This document shows, one piece after another, positions 6,101-6,467 of a stretch of 6,467 nucleotides of DNA. Location: assembly GCA_009783115.1 (NCBI GenBank), contig WRHT01000086.1:1-6467 (forward strand), in the 5' to 3' direction. Made by a program: the position numbers and the translations under genes. Below the pieces are notes generated by a model. The model was not told the origin of the DNA, searched no databases, and was given only the letters and a program-made list of their open reading frames with translations. Each line of letters begins with the position of its first letter. The first letter of the stretch is position 1. Origin of the DNA: Desulfovibrionaceae bacterium (GTDB taxonomy: Bacteria > Desulfobacterota > Desulfovibrionia > Desulfovibrionales > Desulfovibrionaceae).

Positions 6101-6467
6101 GGGTTGCTCTCCAAAAATTGTTTGGCCCGGGTAGCTTCCTGGCTTTTGGGGAATTTACGGATCAGTTCGTTCAGGCGTATTTTGGCCGCGTCTTTCTTGT
6201 CGTTCCTATGCATGGCTATGCCTTGTTTGAGCATGGAAGACTGGATTTTGTTGCTCCCCGGGTATTTCTCGATGACCTGCTGGTAAGCCAGGATGGCGTT
6301 GTTATAATCCTGCATCTGGTAATAGGATTCGCCCTGCCAGAAATGGGCGTTGCTGATCAGGTTGTGCCGTGGATAGTTATTGATGAAATCGGCGAAAATA
6401 CGTACCGCGTCAGAGTATTTGCGGTCGCTGAAAGCCTTGGTTCCGGAATCGTAGAGGGCTTTGGACA
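6097..6467 (-). CDS. CpoB/YbgF-like periplasmic TPR protein, C-terminal part (runs off right edge)
   Basis: The last 122 codons of a gene whose start lies beyond the right edge; the in-frame ATG at 6315 is internal, since homologous sequence continues upstream of it. The visible part is three tandem TPR units. The first is ALYDSGTKAFSDRKYSDAVRIF, continuing to FINNYPRHN. The second is HFWQGESYYQMQDYNNAILAYQ with VIEKYPGSNKIQ. The third is MLKQGIAMHRNDKKDAAKIRLN with LIRKFPKSQEA. The YP-S spacing and the WQGESYY signature are typical of the C-terminal domain of CpoB/YbgF, the periplasmic Tol-Pal partner that coordinates outer-membrane constriction with septal peptidoglycan synthesis. BamD-like proteins share the TPR pattern and are the main alternative. 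The N-terminal coiled coil and signal peptide needed to confirm CpoB are not visible, and tolB/pal are not in the window. It ends with SNP and a TAA stop 46 nt before the PilZ gene. Confidence 0.85.
   Translation of the reverse strand, partial: SKALYDSGTKAFSDRKYSDAVRIFADFINNYPRHNLISNAHFWQGESYYQMQDYNNAILAYQQVIEKYPGSNKIQSSMLKQGIAMHRNDKKDAAKIRLNELIRKFPKSQEATRAKQFLESNP

Noticed and set aside
6097..6315. Short stand-alone TPR protein starting at the ATG at 6315
   Set aside because: The same frame stays open upstream to the window edge and encodes another TPR unit with the WQGESYY signature, so this ATG is internal to a longer gene.

Overview
The window looks like a chromosomal segment of a GC-rich Gram-negative bacterium. 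Protein style (a hybrid kinase with a double-Cache sensor, a ValRS with a Cys-type zinc element, a PilZ protein next to a CpoB/YbgF-like protein) suggests a sulfate-reducing Desulfovibrionaceae-type organism. That placement is an inference from general familiarity, not from a marker gene. There are no tRNA or rRNA genes, no CRISPR array, no insertion sequence and no sign of an integrated element. The region reads as dense core or lineage-specific chromosome.

Layout. Positions 1-675 (minus strand) hold the first 225 codons of valyl-tRNA synthetase, running off the left edge. A 198-bp divergent intergenic region (676-873) follows. From 874 to 5490 four plus-strand genes are packed with gaps of 20, 6 and 1 nt, so they probably form one operon: a membrane hybrid histidine kinase (dCache-HAMP-HisKA-HATPase-REC), a secreted MglB-like galactose/glucose-type binding protein, a DEDDy 3'-5' exonuclease and a DedA-family membrane protein. 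This block meets a minus-strand pair tail to tail with only 2 nt between the stop codons: an atypical PilZ protein (5493-6050) and, upstream of it, the C-terminal part of a CpoB/YbgF-like TPR protein (6097 to beyond 6467).

How the genes may work together. The kinase and the binding protein make a plausible periplasmic sensing pair: a sugar-binding protein with a signal peptide, encoded right behind a kinase with a large periplasmic Cache sensor and with no ABC ATPase or permease gene beside it. This resembles the logic of LuxP-LuxQ or ChvE-VirA. Several residues that contact sugar in E. coli MglB are changed here, so the ligand may not be galactose or glucose. No output response regulator or HPt gene lies in the window, so the phosphorelay target must be elsewhere. 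The exonuclease and DedA protein look like co-transcribed housekeeping genes whose link to sensing is unclear. The PilZ protein keeps both c-di-GMP-binding motifs but separates them with a long helical insertion, as in the tetrameric/atypical PilZ type.
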